Assembly (NCBI GenBank): GCA_017654935.2
Contig: CM065710.1
Location: 9,450,290 to 9,514,289, forward strand
DNA: 64,000 nt
Direction: 5' to 3'
Origin: Phymorhynchus buccinoides
Lineage: Eukaryota > Mollusca > Gastropoda > Neogastropoda > Raphitomidae
Position numbers and translations under genes: made by a program
Part shown: positions 53,344 to 62,999 of the stretch, piece after piece
How positions within the stretch are numbered: position 1 is the first letter of the stretch
Layout of the letters: every line of letters begins with the position of its first letter
Notes under the pieces: generated by a model
The model's database searches: none
Seen by the model: the letters and a program-made list of their open reading frames with translations, nothing else
What the model was told of the DNA's origin: nothing

Positions 53344-53557
53344 CTGTGTCGGGACGCACTACTCGGAAAATGGCGACTGCGTGATAAAGGTACCGGTGGA
53401 CGAGGAGTGCGCAGCTACGCGGCAATGCACGGACAACGCGCTGCTGTGTTCTCATTTGTGATGCCCAACACGGCAATATCCTGTCACTGTCTCAGTGGAT
53501 ATTTTGGTCTGGACGGCAAGTGTATATCGGTCATTCCTGAAGGCAAGAAGTGCACAG
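53344..53557 (+). CDS. EB/EGF-like repeat protein, exon E9 with a frameshift
   Basis: Acceptor AATTTTCCTTTTCAG, donor GTAAAGG. The start matches E8's phase 2 end: R-CVGTHYSENGDC, then VIKVPVDEECAATRQCTDNA. That frame meets a stop (TTG TGA at about 53457-53462). The rest of the module, CHCLSGYFGLDGKC then ISVIPEGKKCT, is in another frame. One inserted or lost base between about 53430 and 53485 would explain it. Either the allele is broken here or the assembly has an indel error. The end phase (1) fits the start of E10. An array of its 3' half follows. Confidence 0.72.
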
Positions 53558-54747
53558 GTAAAGGATATTTAACTATTGGCGTTGTTTTTGTTCTATATGT
53601 TTTGGATTGTAATTTGTAAATCATCGATACGGAAGCACCTGTCACTGTCTCGGTGGATATTTTGGTCTGGACGGCAAGTGTATATCAGTTATTCCTGAAG
53701 GCAAGAAGTGCACAGGTAAAGGATATTTAGCTATTGGTAGTTGTTTTTGTTGTTCTATATATATGTTTTGGATTGTACCGTAATTTACGGCATATTAGGC
53801 GCAACTTTTTTTTACTGAACTTTGACCCCTGCGCCCAATCCGGCACATGCGCCCTTTCTATACTCTAAACAGAAAAAAGTAAGGGGGTTGAGAGTTGAAA
53901 TGAACAAGAGGAGGACTAAATAAAGTGAGTTGCAGCTGATCGATGGACTTAGTGCTCCATGTTTTCCACACCCCGTTTCTTGTTTGTGAAGATTTCCATT
54001 GTATTTTTGTTTGTTAGGCTTCCACTTCCGTCACTGGCCCTGTAATGATGTTACTTTCGCTGATCGTTTCGTTCTTCCTTTTTTTTATTTCTTTGGTTTC
54101 TTTGCGCCTTATCGGGTGTATGCACCCTATCTTTGTTCAAATTACGAAAAAAAAATTAAAAGCAGGGGGTGCGCCTTATGCGCTGTGTCGCCTTGGAAAT
54201 CATCGATGGGCTGGATATTTTGTCTGGATGGCAAATATCGGTCATTCCTAGGCAAGAAGTGCACAGGTAGGATATAACTATTGGAGGTGTTTTTGTTGTT
54301 CTTATATAATTGCATGTAAATCATCGATACGGAAGCACCTGTCATTGTCTCGGTGGATATTTTGGTCTGGACGGCAAGTGTATATCAGTTATTCCTGAAG
54401 GCAAGAAGTGCACAGGTAAAGGATATTTAACTATTGGAGGTGTTTTTGTTGTTCTATATATATGTTTTGGATTGCAATTTGTAAATCATCGATACGGAAG
54501 CACCAGTCATTGTCTCGGTGGATATTTTGGTCTGGACGGCAAGTGTATATCGATCATTCCTGAAGGCAAGAAGTGCACAGGTAAAGGATATTTAACTATT
54601 GGAGGTGTTTTTGTTGTTCTATATATATGTTTTGGATTGCAATTTGTAAATCATCGATACGGAAGCACCAGTCATTGTCTCGGTGGATATTTTGGTCTGG
54701 ACGGCAAGTGTGAATCCATCATACCTGAGGCCAAAAAAATGCACAGG
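53558..54747 (+). repeat. tandem copies of E9 3' half plus donor, 165-bp units
   Basis: Copies at about 53623, 54200 (diverged), 54317, 54482 and 54647. The last three are spaced exactly 165 bp (55 codons) and stay open across the intron part, so 54310-54750 reads HCLGGYFGLDGKC, then GKKCTGKGYL and the hydrophobic TIGGVFVVLYICFGLQFV, repeated. Donor GTAAAGG follows each exon part; no acceptor precedes. The TACCGTAATTTACGG-ended element (53779-54200) interrupts the array. Confidence 0.92.
53779..54200. mobile_element. TACCGTAATTTACGG-ended element within the E9 array
   Basis: The left end TACCGTAATTTACGGCATAT / TAGGCGCAAC is followed about 400 bp later by GTGCGCCTTATGCGC. It shares its terminus with the element at 9655. 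Confidence 0.5.
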
Positions 54748-54949
54748 TGAAAATGTTGATAATGATAAGGAGGAGGAGGAGGAGAATTAATTACTGTGCG
54801 GAAAAGAAAAATTGAACTTAACCAAAGGCCCAATGAATTCGTGCCTCCATACGGGGAGCTGGATGACCCACCCCTCTTTTCTGCAATTCTCTCCCTAGCT
54901 CGGGGGGGAAGGGATACAGGGAGGTCATTCATACCAATTGTAGGTGTCC

Positions 54950-55200
54950 CCCACCGGGTTTGTGCCTTGGAAATTTGGAGCTTGTAACTTCCTCTGTCAC
55001 TCTCTTTGACTCTGCCTTTTGCCCTTTGCTTTCTGCCAAATACTATCTTTCTGACTTATTGGCCCAATTCTCACTGTCTTTTTTTATATAAAAAAAATCA
55101 TCAAAATAATTTTTATCTCTTTCCAGCTTCTCCGAAATCTGAATGTGTTGGCTGTACGCAGCGGGGAAACCAGTGAAAACACTGCAAAACGGACACATAC
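54950..55200 (+). mobile_element. SINE-like repeat (family 2), degraded
   Basis: GTAACTTCCTCTGTCACTCTC, TTTGACTCTGCCTTTTGCCC and CTCCGAAATCTGAATGTGTTG, ending CAAAACGGACACATACGTAC. Same family as 44505. A GGACTATAAGGCG-type fragment follows at 55205. Confidence 0.65.
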
Positions 55201-55940
55201 GTACTGGATTTTTTGGACTATAAGGCGATGCTTTTTACTGAGACTTACTATCGCCTTATAATATGACTAATAATATAAGTAAGAAAGCATAATTCTAAAT
55301 CTAAATCTAGACTCAGTGTTTGGGTGGGGGATCTTTGCTATATCGTCCTCTGCAATCTGGCTAGCGCGCCATATAATTCGTCATTTAATAGTTCGCTAAG
55401 AACTGTACAATCTTTTCGAGGCGGTGACGTAGTTTTTCCATTATGGCCATTATGGGCCCTGGGAACGCAGAAAAAGAAGACACTTGTCAGCTATAATGGT
55501 TTATGCAATGAACACTATTTTTCCTCTAACTACTCCCTTTTCCACCAATTTTGTGCATAAACACCCATAAAGTTCATGAGTTTCATTTATTGTCCATTCG
55601 GCATTGTACAACGCACCATGGACAGTTGTCTTCCATCGTGTAAAATAAGATAAGAAAGTGAAAAAAAAGTATGAAACATAAATTTAACATTAACAAAATA
55701 ATGTTACTCTCACACACACCCAATCATTGCAGCCGCTATCTGACTCACGCTCGACTTCCGCACTTAACAGGGGGTTTTTCACCGTTCTTTTCTTTTTTTT
55801 CTTCTTGTCCTGGGGTATCCTCCTTTTTTCCTTGGTTCCTTTTTACAGCGGGGTTCCCCCTACCCCCCCTTTTTTATATTTTGTTTAGTACAACGTACAA
55901 CTGATTATACATTATCTTATTGGTGGTTGCTTTCATGCAG

Positions 55941-56195
55941 GCTTAGGGCAATGCGTTTGGAAAATGCGGAATGTTTCCAATGAGCTTGGCCTTCGAGTGC
56001 CGATGCAAGGATCAACTATTTCCCCTCCAACGGCTCCCTGCCCTACACCTGCCGTAAGGAGAGCGAGGGTCTGCAGCGGCTCAGGGCAGTGTCGTGAAAA
56101 ACCCGGAGTGTACTACCTCCGACCCCCGACCGACGGTCTGTGCACCTGCAAGGACGACTATTACTACTGAGTACCTGGGGGATGTGAGCGGAAAG
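55941..56195 (+). pseudogene. EB/EGF-like repeat protein, exon E10 with several frameshifts
   Basis: Acceptor TTGCTTTCATGCAG, donor GTGAGAAG. Module text is recognisable only by switching frames: GLGQCV, then NAEC-like, then CRCKD, NYFPSNGSLPYTCRKESE, VCSGSGQC and finally CTCKDDYYY. At least three or four indels and a TGA are needed to explain it. The start phase (1) fits E9, and the end resembles a normal module end. This is either a decayed exon in this allele or a run of uncorrected long-read indels. Nearby E11 and E12 are clean, which argues slightly for real decay. Confidence 0.6.
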
Positions 56196-56935
56196 GTGAG
56201 AAGATTGTGTGTGTGGGTGCGAGGGCACATGTAAGGACACTACTCACGCTTACGTCTGGGGGATTGCGGGGGGGGAGGCGGAGAGGGCGAGGGTGAGGGG
56301 AAAAGAGTGGAGGCGAAGATTGCGATGTATATGCCTATTGGGCCGGTATGGTGGGTCGGGGTGTGCGTGCGGATGGTCGGCGGCCGTAGGAAATAAAATT
56401 TGGCAAGGACAAGGATTAGTACGACGCCGAGTCTGGGGGATGTGGAGGAAAAGGTGAGAAGATTGTGTGATTGTGTGTGTGTGTGTGTGTGCACCTGCAA
56501 GGACGACTACTACGCTGAGTCTGGGGGATGTGAGGAAAAGGTGAGAAGATTGTGTGTGTGTGCGTGTGTGGGGCCCTGCAAGGCCAGACTATTACCGCTG
56601 AGTTTGGGGGCCTGTGACGGAAAAGTGAGAAGATTTGTGTGCGTGTGTGTGTGTGTGGTGCGTGCACATGCAAGTGTAAACTATGCAAGGACGACTATAT
56701 ACGCCTGATTCTGGGGGCCTAGTGAGGAAAAATGTTAAAGATTTTGTGTGTGTGTGTGTGTCGATGTTTGTGTGTTTGGTTGTGTGTGTGTGTGGTGCAC
56801 CTGCAGGGACGACTACACGCTGATCCTGGGGGGATTTGATTAAAAGGTTAGAAGCTGTATTTGTGGGGTGTGCACAGTGCAAGGACAACCATTACGCTGA
56901 GTCTGGGGGATGTGAAGAAAAGGTGAGAAGATTGG
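56196..56935 (+). repeat. tandem copies of E10 3' end plus donor plus GT tract
   Basis: Copies at about 56400, 56494, 56573, 56680, 56798 and 56875 carry GCAAGGACGACTACTACGC-type text, GAGTCTGGGGGATGTGAGG and AAAAGGTGAGAAGATTG, each followed by GTGTGTGTGT. Indels are common. No acceptor. Confidence 0.9.
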
Positions 56936-57534
56936 TGTGTGTGTGGTGTGTGGTGTTGTGTGTGTGTGAGAGTGGTTCTCTTGGTCAATGATTTCCAAAA
57001 ACACACCCCTTGAGAGCACAAACATTCAATTATATTTATTTTTCAACATCATTCTTAAAAAATGGCAGCAATTACCACTTGTGGGAACCACAAAAATATG
57101 AAAAATGCATGCACCCCTGCTCACCCACCACCCACCACCTAACACCCACACACACCACACACTAGTTTTGTGGGTGATGGGTTGTGATGATGAATGTAAT
57201 AGTCCATACGTTTAATTATGGTGTAATTTACTTGTGAACTATGATTTATCTCGATATTCACTTATAGCTATCAAACATGATTTATATGCTGAATTTCTTA
57301 GTGAGTTTTATTCAGTGTGGTGGAAAGAGACACGCAATATAATTTGTTAACTGGCTAAAAGCTTGAGTTCACAAATAAAGAAAACCATTAAAAAAAACAC
57401 CGTCAGCCGAAGGCGATGTTGTTGAAAAAGAAAACCTTCGCTTGTTTGTTTAGTCATCTGAATAAATGTTGGACATTATTAATCATGATCCAGTTTGCTC
57501 CCCATGGACCCCCATGTGGGGGTCCTATGAAGTA
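56936..57534. other. intron sequence, nothing recognised
   Basis: CACCACCCACCACC-type stretch at 57121-57165, otherwise AT-rich. No exon or clear element. Confidence 0.5.
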
Positions 57535-57721
57535 CAGTGGAAATCTTCCCTTATAGAGACCTTTCCCATAAATTCATCCACAATGCAGGTCTTAACAAGG
57601 GAGGGGTCTTTTAAGGGAGGTGATTTTAATGCTTACAAAGAAGGGCAGTGCCTCGGAAGACGTAGGTCTTATGTGGGAGGGTGTCTTATAATGGGAGGTC
57701 TATATAGGGAGGTTTCCACTG
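57535..57721. mobile_element. TA-flanked MITE CAGTGGAA, short copy
   Basis: CAGTGGAAATCTTCCCTTATA to TATAGGGAGGTTTCCACTG with TA on both sides, 187 bp. Same family as 33011 and 35427. Confidence 0.83.
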
Positions 57722-57908
57722 TATCTATCATCTTGTTTTATAATCTGCCATCAACGTTGGCAGAAAAATTATTCAATTTTAATATTAGACCGTTGGCTCC
57801 CGTGATAATAAGATGGCCAATCCTGAAGAAATCTTTCTATCAGCTTTTCCCCATCCTGGATTTCAGGAGGCACGCCTGACCTACTTTCACGCCCTGGGAG
57901 CATGGGTA

Positions 57909-58470
57909 TTAAAGACCCCACTGAAACCACCACGAGATTAAGTCCCTTGGTTTTTTTTCTGGGTAGCTGTGACCCACATACAAAATGTCCCCAGCCAGTG
58001 TTTCCCCTAAAGCGCATATGTGCGTCCCTGGAGCACTAAAACCAGGAAGGGACTCTTTAATTTCAGCACTGTGCACCCCAGGGAAGCACATGTTTTTCAC
58101 AGGCCAAGTTTAATCTTTCCTTTCTCCACTCTCTCTTATGTGCATGAGACATGCGCACAAAGATCATACATGATTATCACGTGACAAGGCAAGGTATGTA
58201 GCTTGTGTCGTTTCGCATATTATTCACCCGCACTGAAGCAGGCTTTTTCGTCAGTGTTGATTGGGGACCCTTAACCATTTCAAAAGGACCCTTGAAATTT
58301 TGCACAGGGGGTCCCTGGGAACCTCACATTTGATCCTTATGGGAAACACTGCCAGCTTCAAATGAGGTGCTCCTTAATGTGTTTCGTTTCGAATTGGGGC
58401 ATTGTAGGGAGTCAACCTGTCAAAACAGATTCTACCAGTATAAGAGGGAAAAACACCTCTTATAAGTGGT
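57909..58470. mobile_element. TTAAAGAC-type element split by a nested MITE
   Basis: TTAAAGACCCCACTG, GGGTAGCTGTGACCCACATAC, then after the insertion TTTCGTTTCGAATTGGGGC and TATAAGAGGGAAAAACACC. It matches 14101-14314, which shows the uninterrupted order. Confidence 0.72.
57996..58351. mobile_element. CAGTGTTTCCC-ended MITE nested in the 57909 element
   Basis: CAGTGTTTCCCCTAAAGCGC to TATGGGAAACACTG, 356 bp, flanked by CCAGC on both sides. Its GGGGGTCCCTGGGA interior is related to 51844-52065. The ends resemble hAT-type MITEs, but the duplicated flank I can see is only 5 bp. Confidence 0.72.
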
Positions 58471-58500
58471 AGGCCCACTCAAATAATGTATTATATGTAT

Positions 58501-59000
58501 NNNNNNNNNNNNNNNNNNNNNNNNNNNNNNNNNNNNNNNNNNNNNNNNNNNNNNNNNNNNNNNNNNNNNNNNNNNNNNNNNNNNNNNNNNNNNNNNNNNN
58601 NNNNNNNNNNNNNNNNNNNNNNNNNNNNNNNNNNNNNNNNNNNNNNNNNNNNNNNNNNNNNNNNNNNNNNNNNNNNNNNNNNNNNNNNNNNNNNNNNNNN
58701 NNNNNNNNNNNNNNNNNNNNNNNNNNNNNNNNNNNNNNNNNNNNNNNNNNNNNNNNNNNNNNNNNNNNNNNNNNNNNNNNNNNNNNNNNNNNNNNNNNNN
58801 NNNNNNNNNNNNNNNNNNNNNNNNNNNNNNNNNNNNNNNNNNNNNNNNNNNNNNNNNNNNNNNNNNNNNNNNNNNNNNNNNNNNNNNNNNNNNNNNNNNN
58901 NNNNNNNNNNNNNNNNNNNNNNNNNNNNNNNNNNNNNNNNNNNNNNNNNNNNNNNNNNNNNNNNNNNNNNNNNNNNNNNNNNNNNNNNNNNNNNNNNNNN
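58501..59000. other. assembly gap, 500 N
   Basis: Exactly 500 N. The sequence just after it (59001-59045) contains ATTCATCTTCAG then GCCAGCCCTGC, the acceptor and first bases of an E11-like copy, so the gap lies inside or next to the E11 array. Confidence 0.95.
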
Positions 59001-59430
59001 TACAACAGAAGAGTAACTAGCTATTCATTCATCTTCAGGCCAGCCCTGCTTGGGATGATCCTGGAGTCTTTTAGCCAACAGCTACAACAGAAGAGTAACT
59101 AGCTATTCATTCATCACACACTGTTTGGAATTCCCTCCCAGTCGATCTCCGCCATGAACCAACTATCTCTACTTTCAAAGCTAAACTCAAGACTCACTAC
59201 TTTCAAAGCTCATTCGGTTTGTAAATGTTTCCTTCTTGATCTTGTACCTGGGTGAATGATTGGGTAATAATGTTTTGTGTGACTGCGGGTGCATCAGTGA
59301 ATGGAAGCGCCTTGAGTGTAAAATAATTATAGAAATGCTATCAATTATTATTATTTTATTTATCTTCAGGCCAGCCCTGCATGGGCCTGGGTCAGTGTGT
59401 CCCCAACTCGGAATACATGTCCCCCTCCCC
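59001..59430 (+). repeat. acceptor-side partial copies of E11
   Basis: GCCAGCCCTGCTTGGGATGAT at 59039 (cut by the CAA-tailed repeat) and GCCAGCCCTGCATGGGCCTGG at 59370 with CAGTGTGTCCCCAACTCGG. Each follows an ATCTTCAG acceptor and matches the first bases of E11. The second is cut after about 55 bp by a C run. An AATAATTATAG / CATTTATA-type repeat lies at 59130-59350. Confidence 0.82.
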
Positions 59431-59520
59431 CCCCCCCCCCCCCAGTCTCTCTCTCTCTCTCCCCATGATAAACATGTACCCATTGCATTCAGGCCGGTGG
59501 CCTTACAATTAAACTTTCCG

Positions 59521-59522
59521 AC

Positions 59523-59589
<67 letters not shown>

Positions 59590-59610
59590 CCCTCTCTCTC
59601 TCTCTCTCTC
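59521..59610. repeat. CT microsatellite
   Basis: Uninterrupted CTCTCTCT of about 65 bp followed by CCCCCCTCTCTC. A related tract lies at 59444-59460. Confidence 0.92.
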
Positions 59611-59732
59611 ATGATTTTCACAGCATGTATACATGTAGCCACTTGCTTGGAACATTTCTGAATTTAAAGCTCGAGAAAATTCAAAATCTCCTAATTTTTT
59701 TGAATTTTCCCCGGGAAAAATCAGGAAAATAG

Positions 59733-59862
59733 GGCATTTGCCATTAGTAGACCCTATGCTAGACTACTAATTTGCCCGCACCCGTTCTGCCCGAGTTATG
59801 CTGACCTTTCTAATTCAACTCAGTGAATTTCAAGGTCGTCCTCGCGTGGCAATTGCCCTATT
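59733..59862. mobile_element. small hairpin MITE (GGGCATTTGCCA ends), copy 2
   Basis: AGGGCATTTGCCATTAGTAG to GCGTGGCAATTGCCCTATTGG, with interior GACTACTAATTTGCCCG. See 6976-7112. Confidence 0.65.
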
Positions 59863-59913
59863 GGATTCCAAGTTTTCCTGTGACACATTTATTTATTCGT
59901 TTTTTTCTTTCAG

Positions 59914-60192
59914 GCCAGCCCTGCACGGGCCTGGGGCAGTGTGTCCCCAACTCGGAATGCACGTCCAGCGACGGGGGGCTGTGCGACTGCTACCCACGGT
60001 TCTTCAACTACGGCGGCGTCTGCCGAGACGTGTTGCCCACCGGCGCCCCCTGCACGGCGTTCGGCCAGTGCGTCGACAACGCCGAGTGCTCGACCGACAC
60101 TGGGGGCACGTGCGACTGCAACGCGTTGTTTTACCAGCACAATGGGACGTGTAACCCGGTGATACCAGCCGGTCGACCCTGCTTTAAGAAAG
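59914..60192 (+). CDS. EB/EGF-like repeat protein, exon E11
   Basis: Acceptor TTTTTTTCTTTCAG, donor GTGTGTTT; 279 bp, phase 1 at both ends. It encodes GQPCTGLGQCVPNSEC, then TSSDGGLCDCYPRFFNYGGVC, then PTGAPCTAFGQCVDNAEC, TDTGGTCDCNALFYQHNGTC and NPVIPAGRPCFKK. That is two complete modules and the first cysteine of the next, which E12 continues (GQCVQHAEC). The base composition is GC-rich compared with its introns. A 90-bp array of its 3' end follows. Confidence 0.9.
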
Positions 60193-60560
60193 GTGTGTTT
60201 TTTTGTAATGCCACTGCAACACGTTTTATCAACAGAATGTGTAACCCGGTGATACCGGCCGGTCGACCCTGCTTTAAGAAAGGTGTGTTTTTTTGTAATG
60301 CCACTGCAACACGTTTTATCAACAGAATGTGTAACCCGGTGATACCAGCCGGTCGACCCTGCTTTAAGAAAGGTGTTTTTTTTTGTAATGCCACTGCAAC
60401 ACGTTTTATCAACAGAATGTGTAACCCGGTGATACCGGCCAGTCAACCCTGCTTTAAGAAAGGTGTGTTTTTTGCGTATAAAGTGTGCATGTTGTTTGTG
60501 CAACTGCAAGTTGTTTTACCAGCACAATGGGATTTATAATCCTGTTAAACCGGCCGGTCG
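60193..60560 (+). repeat. 90-bp tandem array of E11 end plus donor
   Basis: GTAACCCGGTGATACC at 60151, 60241, 60331 and 60421, exactly 90 bp apart. Units hold TGCAACACGTTTTATCAACAG, AACCCGGTGATACCGGCCGG and the end TTTAAGAAAG plus GTGTGTTTTTTTG. Because 90 is a multiple of 3, E11's frame stays open through three unspliced units, giving a 30-residue repeat (GVFFCNATATRFINRMCNPV...). A fifth, degraded part extends to about 60560. Confidence 0.94.
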
Positions 60561-60674
60561 ACCCTGTTTTAAAAGAAAGGTGTGTTAAATTCGCTTTGTA
60601 TTCTATTTGGTATATTTATGTCATGTATTATAGTGTGAGTGTAACGTGTTTGGTGGTTTTTTTTAGAGTCTTTT

Positions 60675-60975
60675 CTTTTATACAAATAGTTAGCCCCACC
60701 TTCTGGAAGTGTTGTGCTTGTAGCTTCCTCTAATCTGTCACTTTCTTTATTGGCTCTGCCTTTTCCCTTTGCTTACTGTCATCTACTATCTTTCTGCCTT
60801 ACTGGTCTGATTCACCTGCCTTTTTTCTAAATATTCTTATCAATATTTCTTCCAGCCGAAGATGGGACATGCTGGGTCTAAATATTTCTTAGTTAGGCGC
60901 ATAACGGCAGCATGATGCATCTGCGCTCATAATTGACAGGAAGCCGTCTGAGCGATTGATGAAGAAGAAGAAGAA
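60675..60975 (+). mobile_element. GAA-tailed SINE-like repeat (family 2)
   Basis: AATAGTTAGCCCCACCTTCTGG, TTGGCTCTGCCTTTTCCC, CCGAAGATGGGACATGCTGG, GGCGCATAACGGCAGCATG, GAGCGATTGATGAAGAAGAAG. Confidence 0.75.
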
Positions 60976-60997
60976 TTACTACTTTATGGCATGCACT

Positions 60998-61466
60998 TTA
61001 ACCCTTTTGCCGCCAGCCATTTTTCAGCAACAAATTTCCATTAACCCTTTCACCGCCAAAGTCGCATTTTAGCACCACAGTGATTTAACTTCTATTTCAC
61101 TAAAAGGCATCAAATTGGGGTCTATTATCCAAAGACCCTATTGTCTTAGTTTTGGGAAGTAAGGGTAGACCTTATTTTATATTTGTCACAGAAGAATCCC
61201 CAATACTGCAGATGGATTTTGCTCTGTACCCAGGTAAATTTAATGGAAAATGTTGGCTGGTGGTGAAAGGGTTAAACTTAGGTAGAGAAAAACATCTGAA
61301 ATATTGGGGATTCTTCTGTGAGATATTTAAAGCAAGGCCTATCCTTACCTCCCAAAATTAAGAGAACAGGGTCTTTGGATAACAGACCCTGAGTTGATGC
61401 CTTTTAGTGACATGGGTGTTAAATCATTGTGGTGCAAAAAAGCGACGTTGGCGGTGAAAGGGTTAA
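60998..61466. mobile_element. TTAA-flanked MITE with a second copy nested inside
   Basis: The outer copy runs TTAACCCTTTTGCCGCCAGCC to GGCGGTGAAAGGGTTAA. The inner copy (61041-61275), in opposite orientation, runs TTAACCCTTTCACCGCCAAAG to GGTGGTGAAAGGGTTAA and sits in a TTAA of the outer one. The uninterrupted site can be compared with 51209-51462 (CCAATAAACTTACATTGGG). Confidence 0.9.
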
Positions 61467-61511
61467 AATGCTATAATGTCCCATAATCCCCCTCTGTGTT
61501 TGCGTTTCCAG

Positions 61512-61731
61512 GCCAGTGTGTTCAGCATGCGGAGTGCCGCATGGACAACAACACGCGCGAGTGTCTGTGCGGGGAGGGTTACTACCCCTTGGACGGGTCG
61601 TGCCACGCCTTGTCTCCAGTAGGGGGCGTCTGCACAGGGCCCGGCCAATGTGTAGACAACTCCGTCTGCACCCCCCCCAGTGGCGGGACTTGTGTGTGCG
61701 ACCCGGTGTTGTTCTTCGTGTGGAATGGGAG
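61512..61731 (+). CDS. EB/EGF-like repeat protein, exon E12 (last exon seen)
   Basis: Acceptor TGTTTGCGTTTCCAG, donor GTGAGTGG; 220 bp, phase 1 to phase 2. It encodes GQCVQHAECRMDNNTREC, then LCGEGYYPLDGSCHALSPV, then GGVCTGPGQCVDNSVC, PPSGGTCVCDPVLFFVWNG. That is one completed module and most of the next. It joins E11 in frame. The gene must continue, but I see no further exon before 64000. No array is linked to it. Confidence 0.88.
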
Positions 61732-62689
61732 GTGAGTGGTGCTCAGGTTATATTATGCTGTAATAATCATTATATTAAAAGGCAACTGTCCGTCCGTCCG
61801 TGTCCATGTGAAACACAGAACGGGCCTTATAACTCCGCCGTTTTTCAACCGAATCGCTTCAAATTTGCTATCAGCCCTAACGTGGTGATGGCAACGGCAA
61901 CCAAGGCGGCCGTGTCATTTGCGCGGTTTGGCAAATGCGCGAAACGCGTATCCACCTGCCTCTCGGTGCCTGTATCTCCAGTATTTCTGGACGGATTGCC
62001 ATCACATTTGGAAGGTAGATGACCGGGGACAGTGACTATCTGTGTGCCGAACTGGAAGCCAATCGATTTATGAACGCGAGCGATATGCGCCACTTGACCT
62101 TTTCACAAACCGCGGCCAAACAAGACCCGACATTGACTCGAAATTTGGAAGGTACATCACCAGGGATAGTGACTATCTTGGTGCAAAATTTCAACAGCAT
62201 CCATTCATAAGCGCACACGATATGAACCAATTTACATTTGCGCGGATCCGGCATTTCAAGCCGTCCACAACAAACACTTTACACAGAAAGAACTCAGTAC
62301 TGCGCGTGCGCGGACAAGAAAAGGGTTGGAGAGCGGAGATGACTTTAGCGAGGTACAATATCCCGCTATTCACCGAGTGAGAGCGGAGATTACTTTAGCG
62401 AGGGACGGGGTGGAACGGGATGAGAGAAGAAGATGGAAGGAGGAAGAGGATGGAAGAGAGACAAAAGTAATAATATAATATTTTGCGGACCCAGCGAAAC
62501 CGGTACTCGGCGTTACTGGTTCTTGGCGTTACCGGTACTCAGCGTTACTGTTACTTGGCATTGCCAGTACTAGGCGTTACCGGTACCCGGCGTTGCACTA
62601 GTAATAATAATAATAATAATAATAATGAGCATTTATGGCGCCTAATCTTAAATAAAGCCCTAAGCACTTCCTGCTGCTTGTGTCTGGTT
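61732..62689. other. intron or 3' sequence, no exon seen
   Basis: Contains two similar stretches (TTTGGAAGGTAGATGACCGGG and TTTGGAAGGTACATCACCAGG, at 62007 and 62141), a local duplication. A GGCGTTACCGGTACT-type minisatellite lies at 62509-62600, then (AAT)n with a TTTATGGCGCC repeat (62600-62650). No coding signal. Confidence 0.5.
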
Positions 62690-62955
62690 TTCAGTTTTCA
62701 CTGGCCTCCCCGCTGCGTACAGCCGACACATTCCGATTTCGGAGGAGCTCAAAGGAGAACAATTATTTGGAATTTTTGTTTTTAAAAAGGCAGGAGGAGA
62801 ATGGGCCAATAAGTCAGAAAGATAGTAGATGATAGAAAGCAAAGGGAAAAGGCAGAGTCAAAGAGAGTGGCAGATTAAAGGAAGTTACGAGCACAGAACT
62901 TCCAGAAGGTGGGGGAACTATTTTACGAAAGACCCCCCGGTATCCCCACGGGGAA
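62690..62955 (-). mobile_element. SINE-like repeat (family 2), minus copy
   Basis: Reverse of 44505: TTTTCACTGGCCTCCCCGCTG, CCGACACATTCCGATTTCGG, then the purine body to CCAGAAGGTGGGGGAACTATT and CCCCCCGGTATCCCCACGGGG. Confidence 0.78.
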
Positions 62956-62999
62956 AGTGCTTACAATAATAAATGAATAAACGACAAAAATATATTATA

